DNA of 64,000 bases, taken from NCBI RefSeq assembly GCF_014779715.1, contig NZ_JACXYU010000001.1:310001-374000 (forward strand), written 5' to 3'. This DNA is from Streptomyces chumphonensis. GTDB lineage: Bacteria; Actinomycetota; Actinomycetes; Streptomycetales; Streptomycetaceae. Made by a program: the position numbers and the translations under genes. Of this stretch, positions 27,633 to 36,744 are shown piece after piece. Every line of letters starts with the position of its first letter. Position 1 is the stretch's first letter. Below the pieces are notes generated by a model, which worked only from the letters and a program-made list of their open reading frames with translations, did not search any database and was not told the DNA's origin.

Positions 27633-29321
27633 GTGACCCACGCTGACGCAGACACCCCGACCGCCGGCCCCTCGGACAGACCCGGCCTCACGCCGCACCG
27701 CCCCCGCCGCCGGACGGTGATCGCCGCCGCCGCCACGACCGCCGCCCTCGCGTCGCCCCTCGTGGCGGGGACGGCGGCCCGCGCCGCCGGGGGCGGTCCC
27801 GCCTTCCACCACGGCGTCGCCTCCGGGGACCCGCTCCCCGACGGCGCCCTGCTGTGGACGCGGGTCACGCCCGAGCCCGGCGCCGATCCCGGTTCCGGCC
27901 GGGGCGGCGCCCTGGACGTCGCCTGGGAGGTGGCCACCGACGCGGGCTTCACCGACGTCGTCGCCCGGGGCACCGTCCGCGCGGCGGCCGCGTCCGACCA
28001 CACGGTGAAGGCAGACGTGCGCGGGCTGCGGCCCGCCACCGCGTACCACTACCGGTTCACCGCCGACGGCGTCACCTCCCCCACGGGCCGCACCCGCACC
28101 GCACCCGCCGACGACGCCGCCCCGGACCACCTGCGCCTCGGCGTGGTCTCCTGCTCGAACTGGGAGGCCGGCTACTTCTCCGCCTACCGCCACCTGGCCG
28201 GACGCGGCGACCTGCACGCCGTCCTGCACCTGGGCGACTACCTGTACGAGTACCCGACCGGCGGCTACGGCACGCGGGGCCGGACCGTCCGGCCGCACAC
28301 CCCGGCGCACGAGATCACCACGCTCGCCGACTACCGTGCCCGGCACGGCCAGTACAAGACGGACGCCGACCTGCGGGCCCTGCACGCCGCGCACCCGGTC
28401 GTCGCGATCTGGGACGACCACGAGTTCGCCAACAACGCCTGGTCCGGCGGAGCGGAGAACCACACGCCGGGCGCGGAGGGTGCCTGGGCGGAGCGGATGG
28501 CGGCCGCGAAACAGGCGTACTTCGAGTGGATGCCGGTGCGGCCGTCCGTCGCCGGAACCACCTACCGGCGCCTGCGGTTCGGCACCCTGGCCGATCTGCA
28601 CCTGCTGGACCTGCGCTCCTTCCGCGACGAGCAGGCCGGGGTCGGGGAGGGCGAGGTCGACGACCCCGCCCGCACGGTGACGGGCCGGGCGCAGCTGGAC
28701 TGGCTGAAGGCGGGGCTGGACGCCTCCACGTCCCGCTGGCGACTGGTCGGCACGTCCGTGATGATCTCGCCGCTCGCCTTCGGCTCGGTCCCCGCCTACC
28801 TGCTGCGCCCCCTCGCCCGGCTGCTCGGACTGCCCGCCGAGGGGCTGGCCCTCAACACCGACCAGTGGGACGGCTACACCGACGACCGCCGCGAGCTGCT
28901 CACCCACCTGCGGAATCGCGGGATCGACAACACCGTCTTCCTCACCGGCGACATCCACATGGCCTGGGCCAACGACGTCCCCGTGGAGGCCGCGACGTAC
29001 CCGCTCTCCCCGACGGCGGCCACGGAGTTCGTCGTCACCTCGGTCACCTCCGACAACATCGACGACATCCTGCGCGTGCCCGAGGGCTGGGCGAGCCCGG
29101 CGGCCTCGGGGGCGCTGCGCGCGGCCAACCGGCACGCGCGGTGGATCGACACCGACGCGCACGGGTACGGCGTCCTGGACGTCACGGCCGAGCGGGCGCA
29201 GATGGACTACCACCGCATCTCCGACAAGACCGACCCCGACGCGACCACCCACCCCGTGCGCTCCTACCGCACCCGGTCCGGTACGCAGCGTCTGGAGCGC
29301 GCGGAGCGGCCCGTACGCTGA
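27633..29321 (+). CDS. phoD: PhoD-family alkaline phosphatase, Tat-exported
   Basis: A 562-residue secreted metallophosphatase/phosphodiesterase. The signal has the twin-arginine patch RRRTVI (25-30), a long Ala-rich core and cleavage near AARA (about residue 51). Then a fibronectin-like domain ([23 protein letters not shown] opens it) is followed by the PhoD core: [29 protein letters not shown] and [10 protein letters not shown] carry the metal-binding Asp, His and Asn residues. In Streptomyces PhoD releases phosphate from phosphoesters under phosphate limitation. TAGCCT lies 6 nt before the GTG, suggesting leaderless expression. The kinase gene begins 5 nt after its stop. Confidence 0.92.
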   Translation: MTHADADTPTAGPSDRPGLTPHRPRRRTVIAAAATTAALASPLVAGTAARAAGGGPAFHHGVASGDPLPDGALLWTRVTPEPGADPGSGRGGALDVAWEVATDAGFTDVVARGTVRAAAASDHTVKADVRGLRPATAYHYRFTADGVTSPTGRTRTAPADDAAPDHLRLGVVSCSNWEAGYFSAYRHLAGRGDLHAVLHLGDYLYEYPTGGYGTRGRTVRPHTPAHEITTLADYRARHGQYKTDADLRALHAAHPVVAIWDDHEFANNAWSGGAENHTPGAEGAWAERMAAAKQAYFEWMPVRPSVAGTTYRRLRFGTLADLHLLDLRSFRDEQAGVGEGEVDDPARTVTGRAQLDWLKAGLDASTSRWRLVGTSVMISPLAFGSVPAYLLRPLARLLGLPAEGLALNTDQWDGYTDDRRELLTHLRNRGIDNTVFLTGDIHMAWANDVPVEAATYPLSPTAATEFVVTSVTSDNIDDILRVPEGWASPAASGALRAANRHARWIDTDAHGYGVLDVTAERAQMDYHRISDKTDPDATTHPVRSYRTRSGTQRLERAERPVR

Positions 29322-29326
29322 TCCCC

Positions 29327-31003
29327 ATGAGCGGGGGAACACAAGAGCGTGTCGTGGACGGCCGGTTCGCGTTGCTGGAGCGTCTCGGCAGTGGCGGGAT
29401 GGGCACGGTGTGGCGGGCCCGCGACCTCGTGCTGCGGCGTGAGGTCGCGCTGAAGGAGGTCCGTGCGGCCGAGCCGTCCACGGACGGCACGGACGCCGAG
29501 CGGTTGCGGGTCCGGGTGCTGCGCGAGGCGCGGGCCCTGGCCGCGCTGAACCACCCGAACGTGGTGACCATCCACCACATCGTCGACGAGCGGCCCCATC
29601 CGTGGCTGGTGATGGAGCTGGTTCCGGGGGCCAGTCTCCAGCAGCACTGCGCGGCGGAGGGCCCGCTCACCCCGGCGCGGGCGGCGCGGATCGGCCGGGA
29701 CGTGCTGGCCGGTCTGCGCGCCGCCCACGCGGCGGGCATCCACCACCGCGACGTCAAACCGGCCAACGTCCTGCTCCGGCCGGACGGCGGGGCCGTGCTG
29801 ACGGATTTCGGCATCGCCGCCGTGGGCTCCACCGGCCGCGTCACGGTCACCGGGGAACTCGTGGGCTCACCCGAGTACATCGCCCCCGAACGCATCCGGG
29901 GTGCCGGGGGCGACGCGGCCGACCTCTGGTCGCTCGGAATGCTGCTCTACGTCGTCACCGAGGGCCACAGCCCGCTGCGCCGCGCCGACACCCTGGCCAC
30001 GCTGGCGGCCGTGCTGGAGGAGCCCGTCCCGCCGCCCGTGCGCTGCGGCCCGCTCACGCCTGCGGTGACGGCACTGCTGGTGCGGGAGCCGGAGGCGCGT
30101 CCGGACGCCGAACGGCTGGACGCCCTGCTCGCCGAAGCACAGAGCGCGGCGGAGGACGCGGCGGGCACGGAGGACGCGGGGACGCCGTCGGGGTCCGGGC
30201 GAACGCCCGTCACCCTCCCCGACCCGCCGCGCGCCCTCCCGCCCGTCGCGCAGAGCCCTCCGCCGGGGCCGCCGCCGGGGCCGCCGCCGGGGCCGCCGCC
30301 GGGGACCGGCGAGCCGTACCGCGCGACGGACCCGGCGCCCCCCGCGCGGCGACGGGGCGCGGTCCGGGTGCTCGGCGCGGCCGCCGCCGTGGCCGTCGTC
30401 CTGGGGGCGGTGGCGGGCGGCTTCCTGCTGGCCACCCGCGACGAGCCGCCGGCCGCGCGGGCGCCGGGCGCCGAGGTCGGCCCCTCCCCCGACACCGACG
30501 GGGCGGGGGCCGATGCGGCAGGCCCGGAGGCGACCGGCCCCGACGAGGCAGACGCCGGGGCGGACACCGCCGAGCGCCCGGCCGAACGGACCGCCGACCC
30601 CGAGCCCCCGGCGTCGCCGACGCCCGACGCCGGGACGCCGACACCGAGCGCCACCCCGTCGCCCTCCGCCCCGGTGCCCGGCACCTGGATCGCCCAGCTC
30701 CACTCGGAGCCCGTCTCCTCCGGCACGGCCGAGCGCGACCGGCGCCTGGCGGAGCTGCGGGCCACGGTCCCCGAGGCGCGGGTGCTGCTCAGCGACGACC
30801 ACGCCTCGCTCAACCCGGGGTACTGGGTGCTCTACGCGCCCGGCCCGTTCACCGACGGCCGGGACGCGGTGGCCTACTGCGCCGACCGGGGCCGGACGAC
30901 GGGCGACTCCTGCGTCGGCCGCTACCTCAGCGGCGACGCGTCCGACCGGGACCTCGTCTGCCATCCGGAGGGCGGCGGCAGCGGAAGGTGCACCCGTCCC
31001 TGA
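29327..31003 (+). CDS. Ser/Thr protein kinase with extracytoplasmic C-terminal domain
   Basis: A 558-residue PknB-type kinase. GSGGMG (21-26) is the P-loop, Lys43 the ATP lysine, HRDVKPAN (140-147) the catalytic loop, DFG (160-162) the Mg site, and SPEYIAPE (181-188) the activation end. Residues 280-342 are Pro-rich, including four PPPG units; one transmembrane helix spans about 346-369; 375-455 is an acidic Pro/Thr linker; and the last 100 residues form a small cysteine-containing domain (WIAQLHSEP and PGYWVLYAPGPF) that resembles a SPOR-like fold. No PASTA repeats are seen. The ATG has no Shine-Dalgarno; TACGCT lies 7 nt upstream, within the end of phoD. Confidence 0.93.
   Translation: MSGGTQERVVDGRFALLERLGSGGMGTVWRARDLVLRREVALKEVRAAEPSTDGTDAERLRVRVLREARALAALNHPNVVTIHHIVDERPHPWLVMELVPGASLQQHCAAEGPLTPARAARIGRDVLAGLRAAHAAGIHHRDVKPANVLLRPDGGAVLTDFGIAAVGSTGRVTVTGELVGSPEYIAPERIRGAGGDAADLWSLGMLLYVVTEGHSPLRRADTLATLAAVLEEPVPPPVRCGPLTPAVTALLVREPEARPDAERLDALLAEAQSAAEDAAGTEDAGTPSGSGRTPVTLPDPPRALPPVAQSPPPGPPPGPPPGPPPGTGEPYRATDPAPPARRRGAVRVLGAAAAVAVVLGAVAGGFLLATRDEPPAARAPGAEVGPSPDTDGAGADAAGPEATGPDEADAGADTAERPAERTADPEPPASPTPDAGTPTPSATPSPSAPVPGTWIAQLHSEPVSSGTAERDRRLAELRATVPEARVLLSDDHASLNPGYWVLYAPGPFTDGRDAVAYCADRGRTTGDSCVGRYLSGDASDRDLVCHPEGGGSGRCTRP
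30260..30304. repeat. 12-bp tandem repeat encoding PPPG in the kinase linker
   Basis: Nearly four copies of CCGCCGGGGCCG in tandem encode PPPGPPPG repeats in the juxtamembrane linker of the Ser/Thr kinase. Copy number probably varies between strains by slippage. Confidence 0.85.
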
Positions 31004-31006
31004 CGG

Positions 31007-31347
31007 TCAGGGCGGCGGACGGTGCCGTAGCGGCCGGCGGGAGGACTCCCCGTCGGGTTCGGCCAGGTCGCCGTGGCCCTCGAACGGGCCGATCACTGCG
31101 TGGTGCCACGGGACGTGGAGCATGCGGCCGACCTCCCGCCGGCGGCCGGTCTCGCCCCGCCGATCGCGGCCGCGTCCCGGACCGCGCGGCCGAGCCGCCG
31201 GTGCCGGCAACCGTGGAGGGCGCGGGAGACCTCCGGCAAGTGAAGGTCGGGGTGGGGCAGGACGAACGGCTCGTCCCAGATGGAGGAGTACCGGACGCAG
31301 GGCCCGTCCCTGTCGGAGGCAGAGCGGCGGCTCGGCGGGCCGGCCAC
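31007..31347 (-). pseudogene. Frameshifted small gene of unknown function
   Basis: Two minus-strand frames each look coding over half of this stretch. The first (from a GTG at 31347) reads GPCVRYSSIWDEPFVLPHP then DLHLPEVSRALHG; it keeps high third-position GC until about 31160. The second, shifted frame then reads RREVGRMLHVPWHHAVIGPF and EGHGDLAEPDGES to a stop at 31007. Joined, they give a plausible protein of about 110 residues. The break is near a GGCGGGGCGAG run, so a single-base indel or a sequencing error would explain it. I do not recognise the family. It would follow the cNMP-binding gene in the same direction. Confidence 0.45.
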
Positions 31348-31433
31348 GGCCGGCGGCCTGACCGCACGCCGGGCCGGGGAGGGCCCGACCGGACGGGTCG
31401 GTCAGCGGAGGGGGGAGGCGGCCCGCCCGGTGT

Positions 31434-31889
31434 TCAGGGGCCGCTGCCGTAGGGGGCGTACAGGTCCAGGAGGCGGGTGCGCGTCCGGTGCAGACGCCGC
31501 CCGATGATCTCGGCGACCTGGCAGGCCAGGGCCCGGCCCAGCTCCGGGTCGTCGTCGCACACGCCCCGCACCGCCGCCGCGTCGAACTCCAGCGCGCTGA
31601 CGTCCCCGGCGGCCTCGGCGCCCAGCCGCCAGGTGTACGGCGGCACCATCCACGACCAGCCGAGCAGGTCACCGGGGTGGAGGGTCTCGATGTGCGCGGG
31701 GCGGCGTCCGGCGACGTGCAGGTCGAGCGTGACCGTTCCGCCGCGGATGACCCAGAAGCGGTCGGCGTGACGCCCCTCCCGGAAGATGCGCGTCCCGGCC
31801 GGGAAGCGCACCGGCCGGCCCAGGGCGAGCAGCCGCTCCCGACCGTGCGGCGGCAGCAGACGGAAGGGATCGGTGACGGTGCTGACCAC
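31434..31889 (-). CDS. Cyclic-nucleotide-binding-domain protein
   Basis: A 151-residue protein that is essentially one CRP-type cNMP-binding domain. VRFPAGTRIFREGRHADRFWVIRGGTVTLD (read in parts) and ETLHPGDLLGWSWMVPPYTW are the beta-roll with its phosphate-binding cassette; the last part is a helix ending TRTRLLDLYAPYGSGP. There is no helix-turn-helix, so it is not a Crp/Fnr transcription factor; it may be a small signalling module. The GTG at 31889 was chosen because GGGAGG lies 7 nt upstream; an ATG at 31931 gives 14 more residues but a poor ribosome-binding site. Confidence 0.83.
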   Translation of the reverse strand: MVSTVTDPFRLLPPHGRERLLALGRPVRFPAGTRIFREGRHADRFWVIRGGTVTLDLHVAGRRPAHIETLHPGDLLGWSWMVPPYTWRLGAEAAGDVSALEFDAAAVRGVCDDDPELGRALACQVAEIIGRRLHRTRTRLLDLYAPYGSGP

Positions 31890-32022
31890 GGCGCGCCTCC
31901 CACGGCCCGGCGACGGACTGACCTCTTTCATCCTGGACCCGGCCGGGGGCGCCCGCCAGGGCTGAACGGCCCCGGCGGGTGGGCCGGCCGGGCCCACCGG
32001 GCGGGCCCCCGTGCCCGGCGGT

Positions 32023-32607
32023 TCAGCGCTCGGCGTCGACCTCCGCCAGGAAGGCGAGGGCGAGCCGCCAGGTGCGCTCGGCGGCTTCGGCGTCGTGGTC
32101 CGGGAGGTCGGGGTCGGTGTAGAGGTGGCCCGCGCCGGGGTGGCGGAAGACCTCCACGTCCGCGCCGGTCCTGCCCAGGTGCAGGTACCAGGTGTTCAGC
32201 CAGTCGCCGGGCTCGAACGGGTCGGGGTCGGCGACGTGGAGCTGCACGGGCAGGCCGTCGGCCGAGGCGTCCTCGGGCACGTCGTAGGTGCCGTGCAGGA
32301 GCAGCAGGGCACGGGCGTGCTCGTCGGCGAGGGCCAGGCTCTGGGCGAACGCGGCGCCCAGGGAGAGCCCGGCGTACACCAGTCCCTTCTCGGACAGCGG
32401 TGCGGCGGCGGCGACCGCGCGGCGCAGCAGCTCGTCCCACCCGATCTCCTCCTGGACCGCCCGGCCCTCGTCGAGGGTCGGCGCGGTCCGGCCGTCGAAC
32501 AGGTCGGGGGTGTGGACCTCGTGTCCGGCCGCCCGCAGCCGTTCGGCCGCGGCCTCCACGGCGGGCCTGCGTCCGTACACCGAGTGGAACAGCACCACGG
32601 TGGCCAC
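32023..32607 (-). CDS. Dienelactone hydrolase family alpha/beta hydrolase
   Basis: A 194-residue alpha/beta hydrolase. VVLFHSVYGRRPAV opens the fold; YAGLSLGAAFAQ (about 95-106) is the nucleophile elbow with Ser where classical dienelactone hydrolases have Cys; HVADPDPFEP supplies the acid; and HPGAGHLYTD (about 159-168) holds the catalytic His. The final DLPDHDAEAAERTWRLALAFL is the usual C-terminal helix. Substrate is unknown. The GTG follows AAAGGACGTGACGCA, an acceptable Shine-Dalgarno. The gene is divergent from the MscS channel gene. Confidence 0.88.
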   Translation of the reverse strand: MATVVLFHSVYGRRPAVEAAAERLRAAGHEVHTPDLFDGRTAPTLDEGRAVQEEIGWDELLRRAVAAAAPLSEKGLVYAGLSLGAAFAQSLALADEHARALLLLHGTYDVPEDASADGLPVQLHVADPDPFEPGDWLNTWYLHLGRTGADVEVFRHPGAGHLYTDPDLPDHDAEAAERTWRLALAFLAEVDAER

Positions 32608-32719
32608 TGCGTCACGTCCTTTCCGTGTCTCGTGCCCGCCCCTGTGGGCCCGGGGCGGACGTCCACATCGTGCCAGGTACGGTCTGATGAGCCCATCGCC
32701 TGCAAGGAGTAGAGACCTC

Positions 32720-33781
32720 ATGGAGAACGTGCTGCGACCGGTCATCGTGTTCGGCGGCGCGATCGTCGTGGCCTGGGTGGTCGCCTGGGCCGTGGACCGG
32801 CTGCTCGTACGCGTCGACGCCCGGCACCCCGAGACCCCGATGTGGGGGCTGCTGCGCCAGGGACGCTCGCCGTTCGCGGCGGTGCTGTTCGTGGCCCTGG
32901 TGCGCGGCTTCTTCGACAGCACGCACCTGGCCTCCGACCGGCAGCCGACCGTCAAGCTGTGGTTGACGATCATCATGATCGCCGCCTCCGCCTGGCTGGC
33001 GCTGCGCATCGCGGCGGCGGTCATGGAGACGGCGTCGACCCGTTACGCGGGCGTGGCCCACGACCCGGCCCGGGCCCGCCGCGTGCGCACCCAGCTGACG
33101 CTGATCCAGCGGCTGGTGACGGCCGTCGTCATCGTCATCGCGGGGGCGGCGATACTGCTGCAGTTCGACGGTATGAAGACCCTCGGCACGTCGATGCTGG
33201 CCTCCGCCGGTGTGCTCGGCATCGTGGCCGGTATCGCCGCCCAGTCGACCCTGAGCAACCTGTTCGCCGGGCTGTCGATCGCGTTCGGCGACATGGTCCG
33301 CATCGGGGACACCGTGGTGGTCGACGGCGAGTACGGCGTCGTGGACGAGATCACCATCTCCTACCTCGTGCTGCTCACCTGGGACGAGCGGCGGATCACC
33401 ATGCCGGTGTCCTACTTCACGAACAAGCCGTTCGAGAACTGGTCGCGCGGGGGCCCGCAGGTCATCGGAACGGTCTTCCTGCACCTGGACCACCGCACCC
33501 CGGTCACCGAGCTGCGCGCGCAGACGGAGAAGATCGTCCGGGCCAGCGACAACTGGGACGGGCGCAGCTGGAGCCTGGTCGTGACGGACACCACGCCGTC
33601 GACGATCGAGGTCCGGGCCGCGATGTCGGCCCGCACCGCCGACGACGTCTGGACGCTGCGCTGCGAGGTGCGCGAACAGCTGCTGGCCTGGCTGCGCGAC
33701 GAGCACCCGTACGCGCTGCCCCGCGTCCGCACCAGCCGGGAGGCCGACGGGCCGGGGCCGGTGCTCGACCGGAAGCCCTGA
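32720..33781 (+). CDS. MscS-type mechanosensitive ion channel
   Basis: A 353-residue small-conductance channel. Four hydrophobic segments are visible (about 5-25, 51-65, 76-97 and 135-180); the last is the pore helix region with LGTSMLASAGVLGIVAGIAAQSTLSNLFAG, whose Ala/Gly ridge and SNLFAG end are the MscS signature. A beta domain (MVRIGDTVVVDGEYGVVDEI in parts) and a cytoplasmic alpha-beta domain follow. It releases solutes on hypo-osmotic shock. AAGGAG lies 10 nt before the ATG. The gene converges on rluD across a strong hairpin. Confidence 0.93.
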   Translation: MENVLRPVIVFGGAIVVAWVVAWAVDRLLVRVDARHPETPMWGLLRQGRSPFAAVLFVALVRGFFDSTHLASDRQPTVKLWLTIIMIAASAWLALRIAAAVMETASTRYAGVAHDPARARRVRTQLTLIQRLVTAVVIVIAGAAILLQFDGMKTLGTSMLASAGVLGIVAGIAAQSTLSNLFAGLSIAFGDMVRIGDTVVVDGEYGVVDEITISYLVLLTWDERRITMPVSYFTNKPFENWSRGGPQVIGTVFLHLDHRTPVTELRAQTEKIVRASDNWDGRSWSLVVTDTTPSTIEVRAAMSARTADDVWTLRCEVREQLLAWLRDEHPYALPRVRTSREADGPGPVLDRKP

Positions 33782-33788
33782 CGCGTCG

Positions 33789-33829
33789 GGGCCGGGAGCG
33801 GCGGGTCCGGCCCGTCGGCCTCCCGGCCC
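33789..33829. terminator. Bidirectional terminator hairpin, mscS / rluD
   Basis: GGGCCGGGAG at 33789-33798 pairs with CTCCCGGCCC at 33820-33829 (10 bp), and CGGCGGG with CCCGTCG inside adds seven pairs, giving about 17 bp. It fills the gap between two convergent genes. Confidence 0.75.
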
Positions 33830-33838
33830 GCGCCCCGG

Positions 33839-34786
33839 CTACGCGCTGTCGGCCCGGACGCGGTCCAGGGCGGCGCGCAGATCGTCCGGGTAGGTGCTCG
33901 CGAACTCCACCCAGCGGCCGTCGGACGGATGCTCGAAGCCGAGGCGCACGGCGTGCAGCCACTGGCGGGAGAGCCCCAGCCGCCGTGCCAGCGTCGGGTC
34001 GGCGCCGTAGGTGAGGTCCCCGGCGCACGGGTGCCGGTGGGCCGCCATGTGCACGCGGATCTGGTGGGTCCGGCCCGTCTCCAGCTTGATGTCCAGGAGG
34101 CTGGCGGCGCGGAACGCCTCGACGAGGTCGTAGTGGGTCACCGACGGCTTGCCCTCCGCCACGACGGCCCACTTGTAGTCGTGCTGCGGGTGGCGACCGA
34201 TGGGCGCGTCGATGGTCCCGCTGAGCGGGTCGGGGTGCCCCTGCACGAGCGCGTGGTAGCGCTTGTCGACGGTCCGCTCCCGGAACTGCTGCTTCAGCAG
34301 GCTGTAGGCGCGCTCCGACTTGGCGACGACCATGAGCCCGGAGGTGCCGACGTCCAACCGGTGCACGATGCCCTGGCGTTCGGCGGCACCGGACGTGGCG
34401 ACGGTGTACCCGGCGGCGGCCAGGCCCCCGATGACCGTGGGCCCGCTCCAGCCGGGGCTGGGGTGCGCGGCGACCCCCACCGGCTTCATGACGACGACGA
34501 GGTCGTCGTCGTCGTGCACGATCTCCATCCCCTCGACCGGCTCCGCCACCACCCGCACCGGCGCCGGCGCGGCGGGCATCTCGACCTCCAGCCAGGCCCC
34601 GCCCTGGACGCGGTCCGACTTCCCGGCCGCCGACCCGTCGACCCGGACCTTGCCGTCGGCCGCGAGCTCGGCGGCCTTCGTGCGGGAGAAGCCGAACATG
34701 CGGGCGAGGGCGGCGTCGAGACGCTCGCCCTCCAGACCGTCGGGCACGGGCAGCGTACGGACCTCGGGGGATGGTGGGGTACTCAC
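33839..34786 (-). CDS. rluD: RluD-family 23S rRNA pseudouridine synthase
   Basis: A 315-residue pseudouridine synthase. An S4 RNA-binding domain lies at about 19-75 ([26 protein letters not shown]), and the catalytic domain has [15 protein letters not shown] (142-156) with the nucleophilic Asp145; [10 protein letters not shown] is the conserved downstream motif. RluD family enzymes modify helix 69 of 23S rRNA; the exact target here is inferred. The GTG at 34786 makes the protein normal in length; a longer frame to 35050 runs into the divergent gene's promoter. CATACT lies 7 nt before the GTG, so the mRNA may be leaderless. lspA lies upstream in the same direction but beyond the protease gene. 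Confidence 0.92.
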   Translation of the reverse strand: MSTPPSPEVRTLPVPDGLEGERLDAALARMFGFSRTKAAELAADGKVRVDGSAAGKSDRVQGGAWLEVEMPAAPAPVRVVAEPVEGMEIVHDDDDLVVVMKPVGVAAHPSPGWSGPTVIGGLAAAGYTVATSGAAERQGIVHRLDVGTSGLMVVAKSERAYSLLKQQFRERTVDKRYHALVQGHPDPLSGTIDAPIGRHPQHDYKWAVVAEGKPSVTHYDLVEAFRAASLLDIKLETGRTHQIRVHMAAHRHPCAGDLTYGADPTLARRLGLSRQWLHAVRLGFEHPSDGRWVEFASTYPDDLRAALDRVRADSA

Positions 34787-34913
34787 CCGGTCGAGTATGC
34801 CCGACTCCCGCCACCCGTCCGGACCGGCCCCGCGTGCGGCCGCCGCGACCGGGGGTGACACTGCGACCACGTGACGGGAGCCGCCGCCCTCCGCCACGGG
34901 GAGGGAGGACGCC

Positions 34914-36122
34914 GTGGTCCCACGCGCTCCGGGACGCCGGCCGGTCCCGGCGGCCGCCACCGCGCTGGTCGCCGCACTGCTGGCCCTCGTCCCCCTCCCC
35001 GAACGGGCCGGGGCCCGGTGGGACGGGGACGTCGGCGGACCGTGCGCCATCGCGCCGGAGCCGCGCGGCTGGGTCGGCGAAGGACCCTACACCGGCCGGC
35101 ACCTGCGACCGCTGGGCGAGCAGACGGCCACCGTCCTCATGGTCGACTTCCCCGACCTGCCCGCCCGCAGCCGCGCGGCCGAGCGGGCGGCCCACTTCAC
35201 CGACTACGCCGCCGAGCACCTGCGCCGCTCCTCCCACGGGCGCTACCGCCCGCGCTTCGAGCCGTCGGACGGCTGGCTGCGCATGCCGCGCCCGTGGCCG
35301 GACTACGGAATCGAGCGCGGCATCCCGACGGCGACCCTCCAGCGGTACGTGGAGGACGCGATCGGCGCGGCGACGGACCGGGGCGTGGAGTTCGCGGAGA
35401 CCGACCTGCTGATCGTCGTCGCCGACGACAACGTCCCGGCGAGCCCGATGACCTCGCAGGCCCAGACGTTCACCGCCCTGCGGGCCGGCGGGAGCTCCGT
35501 CACGGCCGCCGCGGTCGTCTTCGGGCGCGAGGGGGACAGCCCGGACTGGCAGCGCGGCAACTTCGTCCACGAGACCCTGCACCTGTTCGGCCTGCCCGAC
35601 CTCTACGACACGACGCGGGGCGCCTCGACGGAGTTCGTGGGCGCGTGGGACCCGATGAGCGTGGCGGCCCGCAGCGACCTGCTGGGCTGGCACAAGTGGA
35701 AGTTCGGCTGGCTGGCCGACGAGGACGTCGCCTGCCTGCCGGAGGGCGGCACCGGGCTGCTGCGCCCCGTCGCGGCTCCCGGCGGCGGCAGCCTCGCCGT
35801 GGTCCCGACGGGACGGGCCACCGCGTTCGTCGCCGAGGCGCGCACGCGTACCGGGCTGGACGAGGGGATCTGCACGGAGGGCGTGCTGCTGTACACCGTC
35901 GACTCCGGCGTGCGGACCGGTCACGGACCGGTCCGGGTGCTGGACTCCACTCCGGGCAGCGGCGGCGGGGAGCGGTGCGGCGCCCGGGAGCAGGGGGCCC
36001 TCGCCGAACTGGGCGACGCGCCGGTGCGGCCCGGCGGCGGCCTGCGGGCCGGGGCCGCGGGCGTGACGGTGGAGGTGATCGAACGCACCGACGAGGGCTA
36101 CCGGGTCCGGATCACCCGGTGA
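34914..36122 (+). CDS. Secreted M6-like metalloprotease
   Basis: A 402-residue protein. Residues 1-34 form a Sec signal peptide ([18 protein letters not shown] core, likely cleavage near AGA). The zinc motif [14 protein letters not shown] (219-232) has the HExxH core followed by the GxPDxYD pattern of immune-inhibitor-A-like (M6) peptidases. [26 protein letters not shown] (in parts) is the usual Met-turn and GW-rich downstream block. Two cysteine pairs suggest extracellular disulfides. GAGGGAGGACGCC before the GTG is a strong Shine-Dalgarno. The N-terminal half has no further domain I recognise. It is divergent from rluD and converges on lspA with 18 nt between. Confidence 0.87.
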   Translation: MVPRAPGRRPVPAAATALVAALLALVPLPERAGARWDGDVGGPCAIAPEPRGWVGEGPYTGRHLRPLGEQTATVLMVDFPDLPARSRAAERAAHFTDYAAEHLRRSSHGRYRPRFEPSDGWLRMPRPWPDYGIERGIPTATLQRYVEDAIGAATDRGVEFAETDLLIVVADDNVPASPMTSQAQTFTALRAGGSSVTAAAVVFGREGDSPDWQRGNFVHETLHLFGLPDLYDTTRGASTEFVGAWDPMSVAARSDLLGWHKWKFGWLADEDVACLPEGGTGLLRPVAAPGGGSLAVVPTGRATAFVAEARTRTGLDEGICTEGVLLYTVDSGVRTGHGPVRVLDSTPGSGGGERCGAREQGALAELGDAPVRPGGGLRAGAAGVTVEVIERTDEGYRVRITR

Positions 36123-36140
36123 GGCCGGTGGGGCCGCAGG

Positions 36141-36710
36141 TCAGTCGCGGTGCAGCGTGCCGTCCGGATCGAGACCCCGGAAGGAGAGGATGACGATGAG
36201 CACACCGCCGCAGACGATGGCGGAGTCCGCCAGGTTGAAGACGGCGAAGTGGGCCGGGGCGATGAAGTCGACCACCGCGCCCTGGAAGACCCCCGGGGAG
36301 CGGAAGACGCGGTCGGTGAGGTTCCCGAAGGCGCCGCCGAGGAGCAGTCCGAGCGCGATGGCCCACGGGGTGCTGTAGAGCTTGCGCGCGATACGGAAGA
36401 TCACCACGATCACGGCGGCGGCGATGACCGTGAAGACGATCGTCAGGGCCTCCCCCATGCCGAACGCCGCCCCCGGGTTGCGCACGGCGGTGAACCGCAG
36501 CAGATCGCCGACCACCTCGACGGCCGGCTCACCCTCCAGGCGCTCCACGACGATGATCTTGGAGACCAGGTCGAGCGCGTAGGCGACGGCCGCCACCCAC
36601 AGCAGCACGGCCACGCGGCGCTTGCCGCGCGGCCGGCCGCCCTCGCCCGCCACGTCGTCCGTGGACTTCTCCGGCACCTCGTCGATGGCCTGCTCCGCCT
36701 CTGCTGTCAC
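36141..36710 (-). CDS. lspA: Lipoprotein signal peptidase II
   Basis: LspA cleaves signal peptides from diacylglyceryl-prolipoproteins in the membrane. The protein has 189 residues with four transmembrane helices (about 33-52, 86-106, 115-130 and 155-178). Catalytic aspartates are Asp133 in [10 protein letters not shown] and Asp162 in FNLADSAI, and VRNPGAAFG (77-85) is the conserved first motif. The first 30 residues are a charged cytoplasmic extension common in Streptomyces. The GTG has no Shine-Dalgarno; TAGGCT lies 6 nt upstream, so the mRNA is probably leaderless. The DksA-like gene lies 34 nt upstream in the same direction. Confidence 0.96.
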   Translation of the reverse strand: MTAEAEQAIDEVPEKSTDDVAGEGGRPRGKRRVAVLLWVAAVAYALDLVSKIIVVERLEGEPAVEVVGDLLRFTAVRNPGAAFGMGEALTIVFTVIAAAVIVVIFRIARKLYSTPWAIALGLLLGGAFGNLTDRVFRSPGVFQGAVVDFIAPAHFAVFNLADSAIVCGGVLIVILSFRGLDPDGTLHRD

Positions 36711-36744
36711 GGGACGAGCCTACGACACCGCCCCCGGCCGGCCC

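Noticed and set aside
30260..30304. Short tandem repeats that could suggest a CRISPR array
   Set aside because: The 12-bp units have no unique spacers, are in frame, and encode PPPG repeats in the kinase linker.
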